NCBI GenBank assembly: GCA_902462205.1
Contig: CABQAR010000003.1
Location: forward strand, 70,410 to 134,409
Origin: an uncultured Dialister sp.
Lineage (GTDB): Bacteria > Bacillota > Negativicutes > Veillonellales > Dialisteraceae
Reading direction: 5' to 3'
Length of the DNA stretch: 64,000 bases
Positions 1 through 9,846 of the stretch are shown piece by piece. Below the pieces are notes generated by a model that saw only the letters and a program-made list of their open reading frames with translations, had not been told where the DNA came from and searched no databases. The number at the start of each line of letters is the position of its first letter. Position 1 is the stretch's first letter. Made by a program: the position numbers and the translations under genes.

Positions 1-831
1 ATGAAAATTGCCAAGTGTTTCGATCTTCCGTATAAGCATATTTGGTATCAGTCATTATTTGATATGATTGAAAAAGACTCGTGCATTATTTTTTCAACGA
101 TGTCTCTTACTCGACTTAGTTTAAAAGAACTGAGAAAAATTCAAAATCATATAAATAAGCCTAAGATGGTATTACTTATAATTGATTCTTTGCATGCGCA
201 TTCTCCCCATTTAGAATTCGCTATGGATAAGATTTTTCATTTTAATTGGGATTTAATATTATCTTTTGATGAACATGATTGTTCTGAATTTGGTTTTAAA
301 TATTTGGGAATGTGCTATTACTCGGATTTATTAAGAGGAATACCGCAAGGAACTATTAATAGTGATTTATATTATGTTGGGGCAGATAAGGGAAATCGTG
401 GAAAACTTGTGAGGGAAATATATGATAAGGCAAGAAAGAAACAGGTTCATTGTAATTTTTTCATTGTAACATCTAATGATCAACAGGCTAAGTCGGGAAT
501 GAGATTTTCTCAAAAATGGATTCCATATAGTGCTGTCTTAAAAGATGTAGGTCAAACAAATTGCGTTTTAGAAGTTTTGCAAGAGGGACAGCAAACACAG
601 TCAGTACGTTATTTTGAGGCAGTATGTTATAATAAAAAACTTTTAACTAATAATCCTAATTTATCGAAATTACCTTTTTATGATTCAAGATTTATGAGGT
701 ATTTTAAGGAAATAGATGATATAGATTTTGATTGGATACAAAAGGTAGATAGGATTAATTATGGATACAATAATGAATTCTCACCCAAACAAATCCTTTT
801 GTTAATTGAAAAGTTTTTGTTTGTAAATTAA
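1..831 (+). CDS. Glycosyltransferase-like polysaccharide biosynthesis protein
   Basis: A 276-residue soluble protein in a very AT-rich polysaccharide locus. There is no signal peptide or membrane segment. The segment around residues 82-110 (DLILSFDEHDC followed by a Tyr-Tyr-Ser stretch) and the late EAVCYNKKLLTNN segment resemble CgeB-like and capsule glycosyltransferase-like proteins, where the second motif lies in the nucleotide-sugar part of the fold. I infer that it transfers a sugar to the lipid-linked repeat unit in the cytoplasm. The window opens exactly on its ATG, so no ribosome-binding site is visible and the gene could begin further upstream. The stop codon overlaps the next start in TAATG. 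The specific sugar cannot be read from the sequence. Confidence 0.45.
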   Translation: MKIAKCFDLPYKHIWYQSLFDMIEKDSCIIFSTMSLTRLSLKELRKIQNHINKPKMVLLIIDSLHAHSPHLEFAMDKIFHFNWDLILSFDEHDCSEFGFKYLGMCYYSDLLRGIPQGTINSDLYYVGADKGNRGKLVREIYDKARKKQVHCNFFIVTSNDQQAKSGMRFSQKWIPYSAVLKDVGQTNCVLEVLQEGQQTQSVRYFEAVCYNKKLLTNNPNLSKLPFYDSRFMRYFKEIDDIDFDWIQKVDRINYGYNNEFSPKQILLLIEKFLFVN

Positions 832-2153
832 TGGTAATGGTGTGGAAAATGATGATAATGTTGTTGTTAATACTTTTTTTTATGACAATAATTGCCTACG
901 TTTTTGGAGAGTTCGACATAATTTCTCCTGCCTTTGTGGTACCTGCGACATTTACTTTTTGTGTTGGTTTAGCAGCTATATATACAGATACCTGGAATTT
1001 ACCAATGCATTTTGATACAGCAGTGATTATATTAGTTATGGTATTATTTTTTGAGATAGGGGTAATATACTCATCCTGTGTATGCGATAGAAATAAAGAT
1101 CATAACAATCAATTAGATCGATTATATACATATACATTATCTAATAGACTATTCTTACTGTTTATAAGTAGTATGGCAGTTATTGCTTGGTTAAATTATC
1201 AAGAGTTATTTTTTATATCTCGCCAATTTACTTTAAGTACAGATTTAGGGGTTATTATCGGGGCAACAATACATCAATTGCAATTAGGGAATGTGGAATT
1301 TAGCAGATGGAACTCGTACAGAAGTATGTTAGCTCAAGGGATGACATATGTTAGCTTATTTGCTTTTTTAAACAATGCGATTTGTAGGAGGAAAATCATA
1401 ATAACTGATTTCAAATTTTTAGTTATTGTATTTTTGTATGCACCAATATTAATATTTACAGGAGGCAGACAACAGGTTATTTATTTAACGATATATACTC
1501 TTGTTTTGGGAGTATTCCTATATAGGCTAAAGAACGGTTTCTTACGAAGTAATGGCTATAGATTAATAGGAGTTGGCATATTAGCTCTGTCCATTTTTAT
1601 TGGCTTATTTTATATATTAGGGATACTGAGTGGAAAGATTAGAGAATCTTATACAATAACACGAGTTCTAGCACATTATGCAGGAACAAATATATCGGCC
1701 TTGGACTATTTCATAAATCAGGGGCATATACCTGATACAGGTTTTATAGGAACCATGACCCTTACTGGAATTTATTCATGGTTAAGGGTGATTGGATTTG
1801 AATTGCCTGAAGTTAGAACATATATTAGTACCTTTGTGCAATTTGATGGAATTACGACAAATGTATATACAGCGTTACGTCGGTATATACAAGATTATGG
1901 ATATGTTGGTTGTGGAATGATTATGCTTTTGCTGGGGATGTTATATCAAGCAGTATATAATTATTTAAAACATAAATTTAATTATTTTGCCCTTATTCTA
2001 TACTCATTTTACTGTTATCCTATATTTTTACTATGTAGAGAAGAGCGGTTTATGACAAATATATTATCAACAACAACAATCTATATGCTCATTTGTGTAT
2101 ATATTACATATAAGGTTTTGCAGAAAAATGAATTGCCGTTAAAAGGAGTGTAA
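831..2153 (+). CDS. wzy: Wzy-like oligosaccharide repeat-unit polymerase
   Basis: A 440-residue polytopic membrane protein with about ten to twelve hydrophobic segments and a long extracytoplasmic loop in the second half, the layout of O-antigen and capsule polymerases. Primary sequence in this family is poorly conserved, so the call rests on topology and on its position between a glycosyltransferase-like gene and a Wzz-like gene. It would join repeat units on the outer face of the inner membrane. The first ATG overlaps the upstream stop. In-frame ATGs at 849 and 852 sit behind a slightly better purine stretch and could be the real start. AT-rich like the rest of the locus. Confidence 0.65.
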   Translation: MVMVWKMMIMLLLILFFMTIIAYVFGEFDIISPAFVVPATFTFCVGLAAIYTDTWNLPMHFDTAVIILVMVLFFEIGVIYSSCVCDRNKDHNNQLDRLYTYTLSNRLFLLFISSMAVIAWLNYQELFFISRQFTLSTDLGVIIGATIHQLQLGNVEFSRWNSYRSMLAQGMTYVSLFAFLNNAICRRKIIITDFKFLVIVFLYAPILIFTGGRQQVIYLTIYTLVLGVFLYRLKNGFLRSNGYRLIGVGILALSIFIGLFYILGILSGKIRESYTITRVLAHYAGTNISALDYFINQGHIPDTGFIGTMTLTGIYSWLRVIGFELPEVRTYISTFVQFDGITTNVYTALRRYIQDYGYVGCGMIMLLLGMLYQAVYNYLKHKFNYFALILYSFYCYPIFLLCREERFMTNILSTTTIYMLICVYITYKVLQKNELPLKGV

Positions 2154-2156
2154 AAC

Positions 2157-2813
2157 ATGAGTGGAAAAATTCAATACATAATAAAAAAATGGTATATTGT
2201 TTTACTATGTGCACTTATTGGTGCAAGTGCCTTGTATTTTGAAAAAAGTTCAGTGAAGCCGAGTATCCCTCAAAATGGAGACGTAACTTACACACGCTTG
2301 GTTAGGTTTGATCCTGTGCCGGTATTCGTAATCGGACAAGATGGCTATGAAATAGACATTAATAAGGCATTGGGGATGTGGGGAAATAGGCAGAAGTTTA
2401 TTGATGTTTTAGATACGGAGTTTGTAGGAGAACAGATATCCGTAGGTTGGAATGATTTGAAAGTATCTGAAAAGTTTGATTGGATGAATCAGCATTTTCG
2501 TGCAGGGAAAATCGGGCCGGGAGTGTATGAACTGGTTCTACAAATTAAAAAGAATGAACCTAAAGATATCGACTATCTAACAGAAAATGGAAATCGGCTG
2601 ATGGATGCGTATGAAAGCTATGTAATTAATTCAGCAAAAGAAATTACTGGAAATTCTCAAATGAGCGTTATTCAGAATTACTCACTGATTGAAAATGAAG
2701 ACGCAGTTCAGCCGGAAACACTCGTCAAGAAATATTCAATTATAGGATTTGTCCTTGGTGCCATGGTCGGTATTACAGGTTTATCTATCATAGCGATCAA
2801 AAAAAGTAACTGA
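2157..2813 (+). CDS. Wzz-like polysaccharide co-polymerase (chain-length determinant)
   Basis: A 218-residue protein with one membrane segment near residues 12-28, a periplasmic domain of about 160 residues, and a second membrane segment near 193-212 followed by a basic tail. This two-membrane-segment plan is that of Wzz and Wzc-type co-polymerases that set chain length with Wzy. It lacks the tyrosine-kinase domain of Wzc and BY-kinases and is shorter than classical Wzz (about 320 residues). It starts three bases after the wzy stop, with GGAG upstream, so the two are probably translated from one message. Family assignment is by topology and context. Confidence 0.6.
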   Translation: MSGKIQYIIKKWYIVLLCALIGASALYFEKSSVKPSIPQNGDVTYTRLVRFDPVPVFVIGQDGYEIDINKALGMWGNRQKFIDVLDTEFVGEQISVGWNDLKVSEKFDWMNQHFRAGKIGPGVYELVLQIKKNEPKDIDYLTENGNRLMDAYESYVINSAKEITGNSQMSVIQNYSLIENEDAVQPETLVKKYSIIGFVLGAMVGITGLSIIAIKKSN

Positions 2814-2853
2814 GCGTTTATACAAAAACAATAAGAGAAATGAGGATCTTATA

Positions 2854-4254
2854 TTGAAGGCCCATAATTTTTTAAAAAATTTGTCATATTCTTTCAGTGC
2901 TAATGTAGTTTCTCTTGGGGTTTCCGTTTTCATGGTTATGTTCTTGCCTAAATTCTTGTCCTTAGAGGACTACGGATTGTGGCAGCTTTTTCTTTTTTAT
3001 TTTTCATATTTAGGTTTTTTGCATTTTGGTTGGGAAGATGGTATTTATCTCAGATATGCAGGCAATGATTTTTCCGGATTGAACAGTGTCGTATTTGCGG
3101 GGCAATTTTATGGCATCGTTTTATTGCAAATTGTTTTGGTTGGGTTAGGAGTGTCTATCGGCAACTATTTTATTGACGATATATTCAAAAAATGGGCATT
3201 TGTTTGTGCGTTATGTTTAGCACCGGTTGTTAATTTCAATAATTTGTGTAATTTTATTATGCAGATTACAAATCGTATCAGGGACTATGCCATGCTGATT
3301 TTTGTGGAGCGATTCATGCTCCTTGCTGGGGTCAGCGTTTTTCTCTTTGTGGGAATTAATCAATTTACATATCTTTACGGTGCTAAAGTATTTTCTGTAT
3401 GGGGGGTATCCCTCTTAGGGGCATATTTGTGCAGACAACTCTTACGGCCTCGTTTTGGGGCATTTTGCGAGATTCTGCATGAAGCATGGGAAAATATATC
3501 TGTAGGAATAAAGCTCATGTTTGCTAATGTGGCAAGTATGCTTATCATTGGCGTTATTCGTTATGGGATTTCCGTAGGATGGGATGTTACGACCTTTGGG
3601 CGTATTTCTTTAACGCTCGGTATATCCAATTTTTTAATGATATTCATAAATTCTGTGAGTGTAGTTTTTTTTCCTGTTATTAAACAGATGGATATTAACC
3701 AGCGTGCAGAAGCATACGTAAAAATTCGAGAGATATTGACCATAATACTGTTTACGGGGCTCTTGGCTTATTATCCATTGAAATGTATTTTGAGTTGGTG
3801 GCTTCCTAAATATGCTGATAGCCTGATTTATATGAGTGTGTTATTCCCGGTTTGCTTGTTCGAAAGTAAGGTCAGTCTGTTAATAAATACATATTTGAAA
3901 AGTATGAGACAGGAATTTCTAATGCTGAAGATTAATGTCATCAGTGTTGGGGTTTCTGTCCTGGTGACGATCTGTACCGTCTGTGTTTTGCATGATCTAA
4001 ATGTTGCAGTCCTATCCATTGCCGCTCTTTATGCCTTCCGTTGTATATTGGCAGAGTGTCATATTGCCAGATTACTCAATATATCATTAAAGAGAGATAT
4101 TTTTATAGATTTGATTATGGCCGGTGCTTTTGTATCAAGCGGTTGGCTGCTTGATAGTTGGGTGGGTGTACTTGCTTATGCCTGTTTTTATGGTTTATAT
4201 CTTATTATAAACTTTAATAAAATAAGAAGTCTTTGTTCTATTATTCATGATTGA
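2854..4254 (+). CDS. wzx: Wzx-type polysaccharide flippase (MATE/MOP superfamily)
   Basis: A 466-residue integral membrane protein with about twelve to fourteen hydrophobic helices. The N-terminus reads SLGVSVFMVMFLPKFLSLEDYGLWQL over two membrane stretches, a pattern typical of Wzx and RfbX flippases that begin with a helix ending in a (Y/F)GxW turn. It would move the undecaprenyl-linked repeat unit from the cytoplasmic to the outer face of the inner membrane for Wzy. The start is TTG at 2854, seven bases after GAGGA; no in-frame ATG lies close by. Together with the preceding polymerase and Wzz-like gene it makes a complete Wzy-dependent assembly set. Confidence 0.8.
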   Translation: MKAHNFLKNLSYSFSANVVSLGVSVFMVMFLPKFLSLEDYGLWQLFLFYFSYLGFLHFGWEDGIYLRYAGNDFSGLNSVVFAGQFYGIVLLQIVLVGLGVSIGNYFIDDIFKKWAFVCALCLAPVVNFNNLCNFIMQITNRIRDYAMLIFVERFMLLAGVSVFLFVGINQFTYLYGAKVFSVWGVSLLGAYLCRQLLRPRFGAFCEILHEAWENISVGIKLMFANVASMLIIGVIRYGISVGWDVTTFGRISLTLGISNFLMIFINSVSVVFFPVIKQMDINQRAEAYVKIREILTIILFTGLLAYYPLKCILSWWLPKYADSLIYMSVLFPVCLFESKVSLLINTYLKSMRQEFLMLKINVISVGVSVLVTICTVCVLHDLNVAVLSIAALYAFRCILAECHIARLLNISLKRDIFIDLIMAGAFVSSGWLLDSWVGVLAYACFYGLYLIINFNKIRSLCSIIHD

Positions 4255-4293
4255 TATTTGAAAATATATCGCAGAAGTAGCGGGTGAATTACA

Positions 4294-5751
4294 TTGGCGT
4301 TGAATTCAATTGAATTTCTTGCTTTTTTTACTATCGTATTTGTTATTTATCAGATTACCAATTTATATATAACGGATGAGAATATAAAAAATAAATGTTC
4401 TCAAGTTGTATTATTGTTGGCTAGTTTAAGTTTTTGCGGGTATGTAAATATTTGGTTTGTACCGATTATTATTTATATAAGCGCAGTGACGTTTTTGGCG
4501 GGAATAATACTTTCAGATAGTAAGTCCAAATATTGTCTTATTATATTAATATTGATGGACATAATACCTCTTTTGACTTTTAAGTATTTTAATTTCATTA
4601 GCCATATATTTAATGGACCCGCAATCCAATTAATCTTGCCTTTAGGAATATCTTTTTACACATTGCAGAGTATTACTTATATAGTGGATATATGGAAAGG
4701 TAGAATTACTGTTGAAAGTAACCCTATAGTGATAGCATTATTTGTTTCGTTTTTTCCTGTTCTTTCGAGTGGACCGATTCAACGTGCAAAAAATCTTATA
4801 CCGCAATTGAAAAAGAATTATTTATTCAATTATGATGATGCGTCAAATGGTATGAAGTGGATTGCTATTGGGATTATTAAGAAGATGGTTATTGCAGATT
4901 CTATTGGCATATATGTGGATCAGGTATATAGATCGTTAGAACGAGTTTCAGGAACAGCGATGCTTGTTGCAGTGATTTTATATTCTTTTCAAATTTACTG
5001 TGATTTTTCTGGATATACGAATATGTCATTTGGGTGTGCAAAGATGTTTGGAATCGATGTGGGGAAAAACTTTAATCACCCTTATCTTGCATCAGGTGTA
5101 GGGGATTTTTGGCATAGATGGCATATAAGCCTAAGCACTTGGTTAAGAGATTATGTATATATTCCGTTAGGTGGGAATAAGATTGGGGTATTCCGTACAT
5201 ATGTGAATATCATGATTACATTTTGCGTTAGCGGGATATGGCATGGCGCGGCATGGCATTTTATAATATGGGGTATGATACATGGAGCCTATGTGTGTAT
5301 TGAACGATTTATTAAAGGTTGGGGAAGAACAGGATTTCTATCGCAAAAAAACAAAATTATCGTGCAGGTAATTATGTTTTCTCATGTGGTAATGACATTT
5401 GTGTTAGTTACAGTTGCATGGATATTTTTTAGGGTTTCACAAACGAAGGATGTCCTAATCATATTAAGGAAAATAATGCGGGTCCCACAAGAATTATTCT
5501 CATCAGTCTCTATGCAAGAACTGTTATTTTCTCAAGTTAATCAGATTGGAAAAAATGATCTTATATATTTAGTTGGTTATCTGGTTATATTTTTTATCAT
5601 TAGTATTGCTACAAGAAAAAAGAGCGTGATTTATTATCTCAATCAATTTCCCATGACTTTTAGGTGGATAATTTATACACTTGTCCTATTTGCTATATTT
5701 TTTTTGTCGAATAAGACTGCTTCTGCTGTTTTTATTTATAATCAATTTTGA
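4294..5751 (+). CDS. MBOAT-family O-acyltransferase (AlgI/DltB-like)
   Basis: A 485-residue polytopic protein of the membrane-bound O-acyltransferase family, which transfers acyl groups (usually acetyl) across the inner membrane onto polysaccharide. Diagnostic motifs are visible: FWHRWHISLSTWLRDY near residues 272-287 and SGIWHGAAWHF near 313-323, whose His317 matches the conserved MBOAT histidine. The length fits AlgI. Translation starts at TTG 4294. The next gene encodes an SGNH-like partner, as in AlgI/AlgJ and DltB/DltD pairs, so the two probably acetylate the polysaccharide made by this locus. The acyl group is inferred, not shown. Confidence 0.88.
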   Translation: MALNSIEFLAFFTIVFVIYQITNLYITDENIKNKCSQVVLLLASLSFCGYVNIWFVPIIIYISAVTFLAGIILSDSKSKYCLIILILMDIIPLLTFKYFNFISHIFNGPAIQLILPLGISFYTLQSITYIVDIWKGRITVESNPIVIALFVSFFPVLSSGPIQRAKNLIPQLKKNYLFNYDDASNGMKWIAIGIIKKMVIADSIGIYVDQVYRSLERVSGTAMLVAVILYSFQIYCDFSGYTNMSFGCAKMFGIDVGKNFNHPYLASGVGDFWHRWHISLSTWLRDYVYIPLGGNKIGVFRTYVNIMITFCVSGIWHGAAWHFIIWGMIHGAYVCIERFIKGWGRTGFLSQKNKIIVQVIMFSHVVMTFVLVTVAWIFFRVSQTKDVLIILRKIMRVPQELFSSVSMQELLFSQVNQIGKNDLIYLVGYLVIFFIISIATRKKSVIYYLNQFPMTFRWIIYTLVLFAIFFLSNKTASAVFIYNQF

Positions 5752-5763
5752 ATGAGGAGCCAT

Positions 5764-6831
5764 ATGCGTTTTTTTCTGTTGAAGTGTATGTTCATAGTAG
5801 GAATTATATCAGTAATTATTGGGGTTATTGTATTTGTAGATGTATTTAATGTATTTCATTATAATGATATTCGTTTCACCGACGCGGAGCCTAATAAAAA
5901 TTATGTAAAGACAAAATATGTCATAAAGAATCCTGATAAATTTAATGCATTTATATTCGGTTCTTCGCGCGTTGGCAATATACCAAGCGTAGGGCTACCA
6001 AGATATAATCATTCTAATGAAAAGTTATCTTGGTATAATATGACCTATTCCATGGGGGTTCCGGCAGAGCATCTTGAAACGATTAAAACCTTTATAAAGA
6101 ATAATGTAAAAATCAAATATATAGTAATAGGTGTTGATAATATTTCTGCATCAACGAACCCTAATATCCATAAAAATGAATTGTTAAGAAAGCCATATCA
6201 GTTAATGGAAATTGATCCTGTAAATTTTTATTGGTCATATATTTGGAATATGGCTGATATAGATTCAATAAAGCATATATTGCCCCAGGTTTTAAGGAAC
6301 TATATAAATAAGGACATTAAGGCTAAGAATTTGTTCTATAAATTTGGCGTGAGTCCTGGTAATGAGGATATGAACATACCTAATAAAGTTGATGAGAAAA
6401 AGTTTGAATTGAATCCTGTTAGCCCATATACATATAAAAATGTTATGAGTGACCTCAAAGAAATAGTTGAGATTTGTAGAGATAAAGGAATAGAACTCAT
6501 TATTTTTACCTCACCCATTTATGAAAGAGGATATTTGACATCGGTAAAACATGGTCAATATTTGTTATTTTTGCGAGATCTTGCTCAAATATACCCTTAT
6601 TATAATTTTTCCGGATTAAATAGATTTACAAAAGATAAAAGATACTATTTTGATTGGTCACACTATAGGCCCTATGTGGGGAGAGAAATAGAAAAGAGTA
6701 TTTGGGGATTGGATCATCAGTCTGATGAAAAAATAGAGAAATTGGAGTATAGCAAGAATACAGGCTTTGGGATGAAAGTTGATCATAATAATATTGATAT
6801 ATTGATTACGTTGCTTCAAAATCAGCTTTGA
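5764..6831 (+). CDS. Membrane-anchored SGNH-like acyltransferase partner (AlgJ/DltD-like)
   Basis: About 355 residues with one N-terminal membrane anchor followed by a periplasmic domain. The segment FIFGSSRVGN early in the domain carries the Ser block expected of SGNH and AlgX/AlgJ-type enzymes, and FDWSHYRP near the C-terminus supplies a D-x-x-H that fits the catalytic pair. It probably receives the acyl group exported by the MBOAT protein and passes it to the polysaccharide. An ATG at 5752 touches the upstream stop, but the GAGGAG at 5754-5759 lies behind it and points to ATG 5764 as the start, with a short four-base spacing. Family membership is inferred from motifs and pairing. Confidence 0.65.
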   Translation: MRFFLLKCMFIVGIISVIIGVIVFVDVFNVFHYNDIRFTDAEPNKNYVKTKYVIKNPDKFNAFIFGSSRVGNIPSVGLPRYNHSNEKLSWYNMTYSMGVPAEHLETIKTFIKNNVKIKYIVIGVDNISASTNPNIHKNELLRKPYQLMEIDPVNFYWSYIWNMADIDSIKHILPQVLRNYINKDIKAKNLFYKFGVSPGNEDMNIPNKVDEKKFELNPVSPYTYKNVMSDLKEIVEICRDKGIELIIFTSPIYERGYLTSVKHGQYLLFLRDLAQIYPYYNFSGLNRFTKDKRYYFDWSHYRPYVGREIEKSIWGLDHQSDEKIEKLEYSKNTGFGMKVDHNNIDILITLLQNQL

Positions 6832-6854
6832 GGCATAAATAGCGAGGTTATTTT

Positions 6855-7736
6855 ATGAAAGGGATTATTCTGGCAGGTGGAAGCGGAACGCGTTTGTATC
6901 CGCTTACTATGGTGACGTCGAAACAGTTGCTTCCGATTTATGATAAACCGATGATTTTTTATCCGTTGTCTACATTGATGTTGGCGGGGATCAAAGATAT
7001 CCTAATCATTTCTACTCCGGCAGACTTGCCTAATTTTGAACGGCTGCTTGGAGACGGATCCCGATATGGAATACGTTTGTCTTATAAGGTACAGCCATCT
7101 CCGGATGGATTGGCGCAGGCTTTTATCCTGGGAGAAGAGTTTATTGATGGCGAATCATGTGCGATGATTTTAGGGGATAATATTTTTTATGGGGCAGGTC
7201 TTACGCGATATCTGAAAACTGCGGTCACGAATGATTCCGGTGCCACTGTGTTCGGTTACTATGTGGATGATCCTGAGCGATTTGGCGTGATAGATTTTGA
7301 TAAAGACGGCAAGGCCAAGTCTATTGAGGAGAAGCCCGCACATCCGAAATCCAATTATGCAGTTACAGGTCTTTATTTTTACGATCACCATGTCTGTGAA
7401 TATGCAAAACAGGTGAAGCCATCAGCCCGTGGTGAGCTGGAAATTACTGATTTGAATAAAATATACCTTGAGAAGGGAACACTTAATGTAGTGACACTTG
7501 GCCGTGGTTATGCATGGTTAGATACAGGTACGATGGATTCCTTATTTGAGGCGTCTGAGTTTGTTAAAGCGATAGAGACTCGTGCGGGTATCCATATTTC
7601 TATGCCGGAAGAAATTGCTTATGTAAATGGATGGATTGATAAGGCTTCTTTGGCCGCCAGTGCAAAAAAATATGGAAAAAGTCCTTATGGCCGGTATTTG
7701 CAGAAAGTGGTAGATGGGAAGATATTAGCGGACTGA
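6855..7736 (+). CDS. rmlA: Glucose-1-phosphate thymidylyltransferase
   Basis: Makes dTDP-glucose from dTTP and glucose-1-phosphate, the first step of dTDP-L-rhamnose synthesis in the cytoplasm. The nucleotidyltransferase signature GGSGTRL lies at residues 8-14, SKQLLPIYDKPM follows at 22-33, and the metal-binding GDNIFYG has Asp108. The length of 293 residues is normal for RmlA. It opens the rmlA-B-D-C set. Its base composition is less AT-rich than the assembly genes before it, which is common for the conserved sugar-nucleotide genes of variable loci. Confidence 0.97.
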   Translation: MKGIILAGGSGTRLYPLTMVTSKQLLPIYDKPMIFYPLSTLMLAGIKDILIISTPADLPNFERLLGDGSRYGIRLSYKVQPSPDGLAQAFILGEEFIDGESCAMILGDNIFYGAGLTRYLKTAVTNDSGATVFGYYVDDPERFGVIDFDKDGKAKSIEEKPAHPKSNYAVTGLYFYDHHVCEYAKQVKPSARGELEITDLNKIYLEKGTLNVVTLGRGYAWLDTGTMDSLFEASEFVKAIETRAGIHISMPEEIAYVNGWIDKASLAASAKKYGKSPYGRYLQKVVDGKILAD

Positions 7737-7774
7737 AGGTGTTCTTTTCTTAGAGAAGGAATTTTGGAGGAAAT

Positions 7775-8806
7775 ATGGAACGGAAGACGGTTATTGTAAC
7801 GGGTGGGGCGGGGTTCATAGGATCGAATTTTATATTTCATATGATTGATACATATCCCGACTATCGTATCATCTGCTTGGATAAGCTCACTTATGCGGGA
7901 AATATATCAACTCTTGCCAATGTTATGGACAGAGGTAATTTTAGGTTCGTAAAATTGGATATCTGTGATCGAAAGGGAGTATATAAGCTTTTTGAAGAAG
8001 AATGTCCTGATATCGTTGTAAATTTTGCAGCAGAGTCACATGTTGATCGTTCTATTGAGGATCCGTCTATTTTTCTGGAAACCAATATCATCGGTACATC
8101 AGTATTGATGGACGCATGCAGAAAATACGGAATCGAAAGGTATCATCAGGTATCTACAGATGAGGTTTACGGAGATCTTCCGTTAGACAGACCGGATCTT
8201 TTTTTTACGGAAATAACCCCACTGCATACCAGTAGTCCGTACAGCAGTTCTAAAGCAGGTGCAGATTTGCTTGTTCTTGCTTATCATCGTACCTATGGGC
8301 TTCCTGTAACAATTTCACGCTGCAGCAACAATTATGGGCCATACCATTTTCCTGAAAAGCTTATTCCTCTTATGATTGTGAATGCATTACATGACAAGCA
8401 GTTGCCTGTTTATGGCGATGGATTAAATGTTCGGGATTGGCTCTATGTGGAGGATCATTGCAGGGCGATAGATTTAATTATCCATAAGGGAACGGTGGGA
8501 GAAATCTATAACATTGGCGGACATAATGAAATGAGAAATATTGATATCGTCAGACTTATCTGTAAGGAATTGGGAAAACCGGAGAGCCTTATAGCTTTTG
8601 TGTCTGATCGAAAAGGGCATGACAGGCGGTATGCCATTGATCCTGCGAAGATACACAAGGAATTAGGCTGGTTGCCGGAAACCAGGTTTGCGGATGGGAT
8701 TAAGAAAACAATCCAGTGGTATTTGACACATCGTACATGGTGGGAAGAAATCATTTCTGGGGAATATCGTGGTTATTACCATAAGATGTACGAAGAAAGA
8801 AAATAA
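7775..8806 (+). CDS. rmlB: dTDP-glucose 4,6-dehydratase
   Basis: Converts dTDP-glucose to dTDP-4-keto-6-deoxyglucose with bound NAD. It is a 343-residue short-chain dehydrogenase/reductase: the Rossmann motif GGAGFIG is at 10-16, the catalytic STDEVYGD contains Asp129-Glu130, and Tyr156-x3-Lys160 is in SPYSSSK. The start follows GGAGG at a good distance. It lies 38 bases after rmlA and is probably co-transcribed with it. Confidence 0.97.
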   Translation: MERKTVIVTGGAGFIGSNFIFHMIDTYPDYRIICLDKLTYAGNISTLANVMDRGNFRFVKLDICDRKGVYKLFEEECPDIVVNFAAESHVDRSIEDPSIFLETNIIGTSVLMDACRKYGIERYHQVSTDEVYGDLPLDRPDLFFTEITPLHTSSPYSSSKAGADLLVLAYHRTYGLPVTISRCSNNYGPYHFPEKLIPLMIVNALHDKQLPVYGDGLNVRDWLYVEDHCRAIDLIIHKGTVGEIYNIGGHNEMRNIDIVRLICKELGKPESLIAFVSDRKGHDRRYAIDPAKIHKELGWLPETRFADGIKKTIQWYLTHRTWWEEIISGEYRGYYHKMYEERK

Positions 8807-8880
8807 TGTATTAGTAGGCATATTTTATGATTGAATAGGATATGCCTATTTTGTATGATTATCTGTGTGGGGGGATATTT

Positions 8881-9798
8881 ATGAATGTATTCGTAACAGG
8901 TGTAAACGGACAATTAGGGCATGATGTCATTAATGAGTTGGTGAAAAGAGGGCATGTTGCTATTGGCAGTGACTTAAAAGCGCAGTATGCCGGAGTACCT
9001 GATGGAAGCGCAGTGACCCGGGTTCCATATGTTTCTTTGGATATCACGGATAAAAAAGCGGTAGATGCAGTGATTTCTAATGCACGTCCTGATGCAGTCG
9101 TGCATTGTGCTGCATGGACCGCAGTTGATATGGCGGAAGATGATGAAAACGTAGTGAAAGTACGTGCGGTTAATGAATATGGAACGAAATATATTGCAGA
9201 AGCCTGCAAAAGGTTCGATGCCAAAATGGTTTATTTAAGTACGGATTATGTATTTGATGGACAGGGAGACATTCCTTGGTCTCCAGATTGCAAAGATTAT
9301 AAGCCTCTTAATATTTATGGAAAAACGAAACTTGGAGGAGAAATAGCCGTATCAGCTGTTTTGGATAAATATTTTATTGTTCGTATTGCATGGGTGTTCG
9401 GATTAAATGGGAATAATTTTATTAAGACAATGCTGAAAATAGGGAAAAACCATGATGTGGTTAAAGTAGTAAGTGATCAGATCGGTACGCCTACATATAC
9501 CCATGACTTGGCGAGAATTCTTGTAGATATGTTAGAAACAGACAGATATGGTTATTACCATGTGACCAATGAAGGCGGTTATATATCATGGTATGATTTT
9601 GCCTGTGAAATATATCATCAGGCAGGATATTCAACGAAAGTAATCCCTGTTACAACAGAAGAATATGGTCTATCTAAGGCAAAGAGGCCATTTAATTCCC
9701 GCTTGGATAAAAGCAAGTTAACAGGGAGCGGATTCATTCCTCTGCCGGATTGGAAGGATGCATTGCATAGATATCTGATTGAAACAGGGATTATTTGA
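8881..9798 (+). CDS. rmlD: dTDP-4-dehydrorhamnose reductase
   Basis: Last step of dTDP-L-rhamnose formation, an NAD(P)H-dependent reduction. Counting from ATG 8881, the GVNGQLG nucleotide motif is at 7-13, STDYVFDG at 120-127, and Tyr146-x3-Lys150 is the catalytic pair; 305 residues is the usual size. A longer reading from 8842 would add 13 residues that no RmlD has, whereas the G-rich ribosome-binding site at 8869-8875 sits correctly for 8881. The gene order rmlA-B-D-C differs from the enterobacterial B-D-A-C order. Confidence 0.95.
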   Translation: MNVFVTGVNGQLGHDVINELVKRGHVAIGSDLKAQYAGVPDGSAVTRVPYVSLDITDKKAVDAVISNARPDAVVHCAAWTAVDMAEDDENVVKVRAVNEYGTKYIAEACKRFDAKMVYLSTDYVFDGQGDIPWSPDCKDYKPLNIYGKTKLGGEIAVSAVLDKYFIVRIAWVFGLNGNNFIKTMLKIGKNHDVVKVVSDQIGTPTYTHDLARILVDMLETDRYGYYHVTNEGGYISWYDFACEIYHQAGYSTKVIPVTTEEYGLSKAKRPFNSRLDKSKLTGSGFIPLPDWKDALHRYLIETGII

Positions 9799-9846
9799 GG
9801 ATTTTAAAATCTGTGGACCTATGGGTTTTGGATTTGTGGAGGATAT

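Noticed and set aside
8842..8880. N-terminal extension of rmlD
   Set aside because: The extra residues precede the nucleotide-binding strand that always begins RmlD, and the ribosome-binding site fits ATG 8881.
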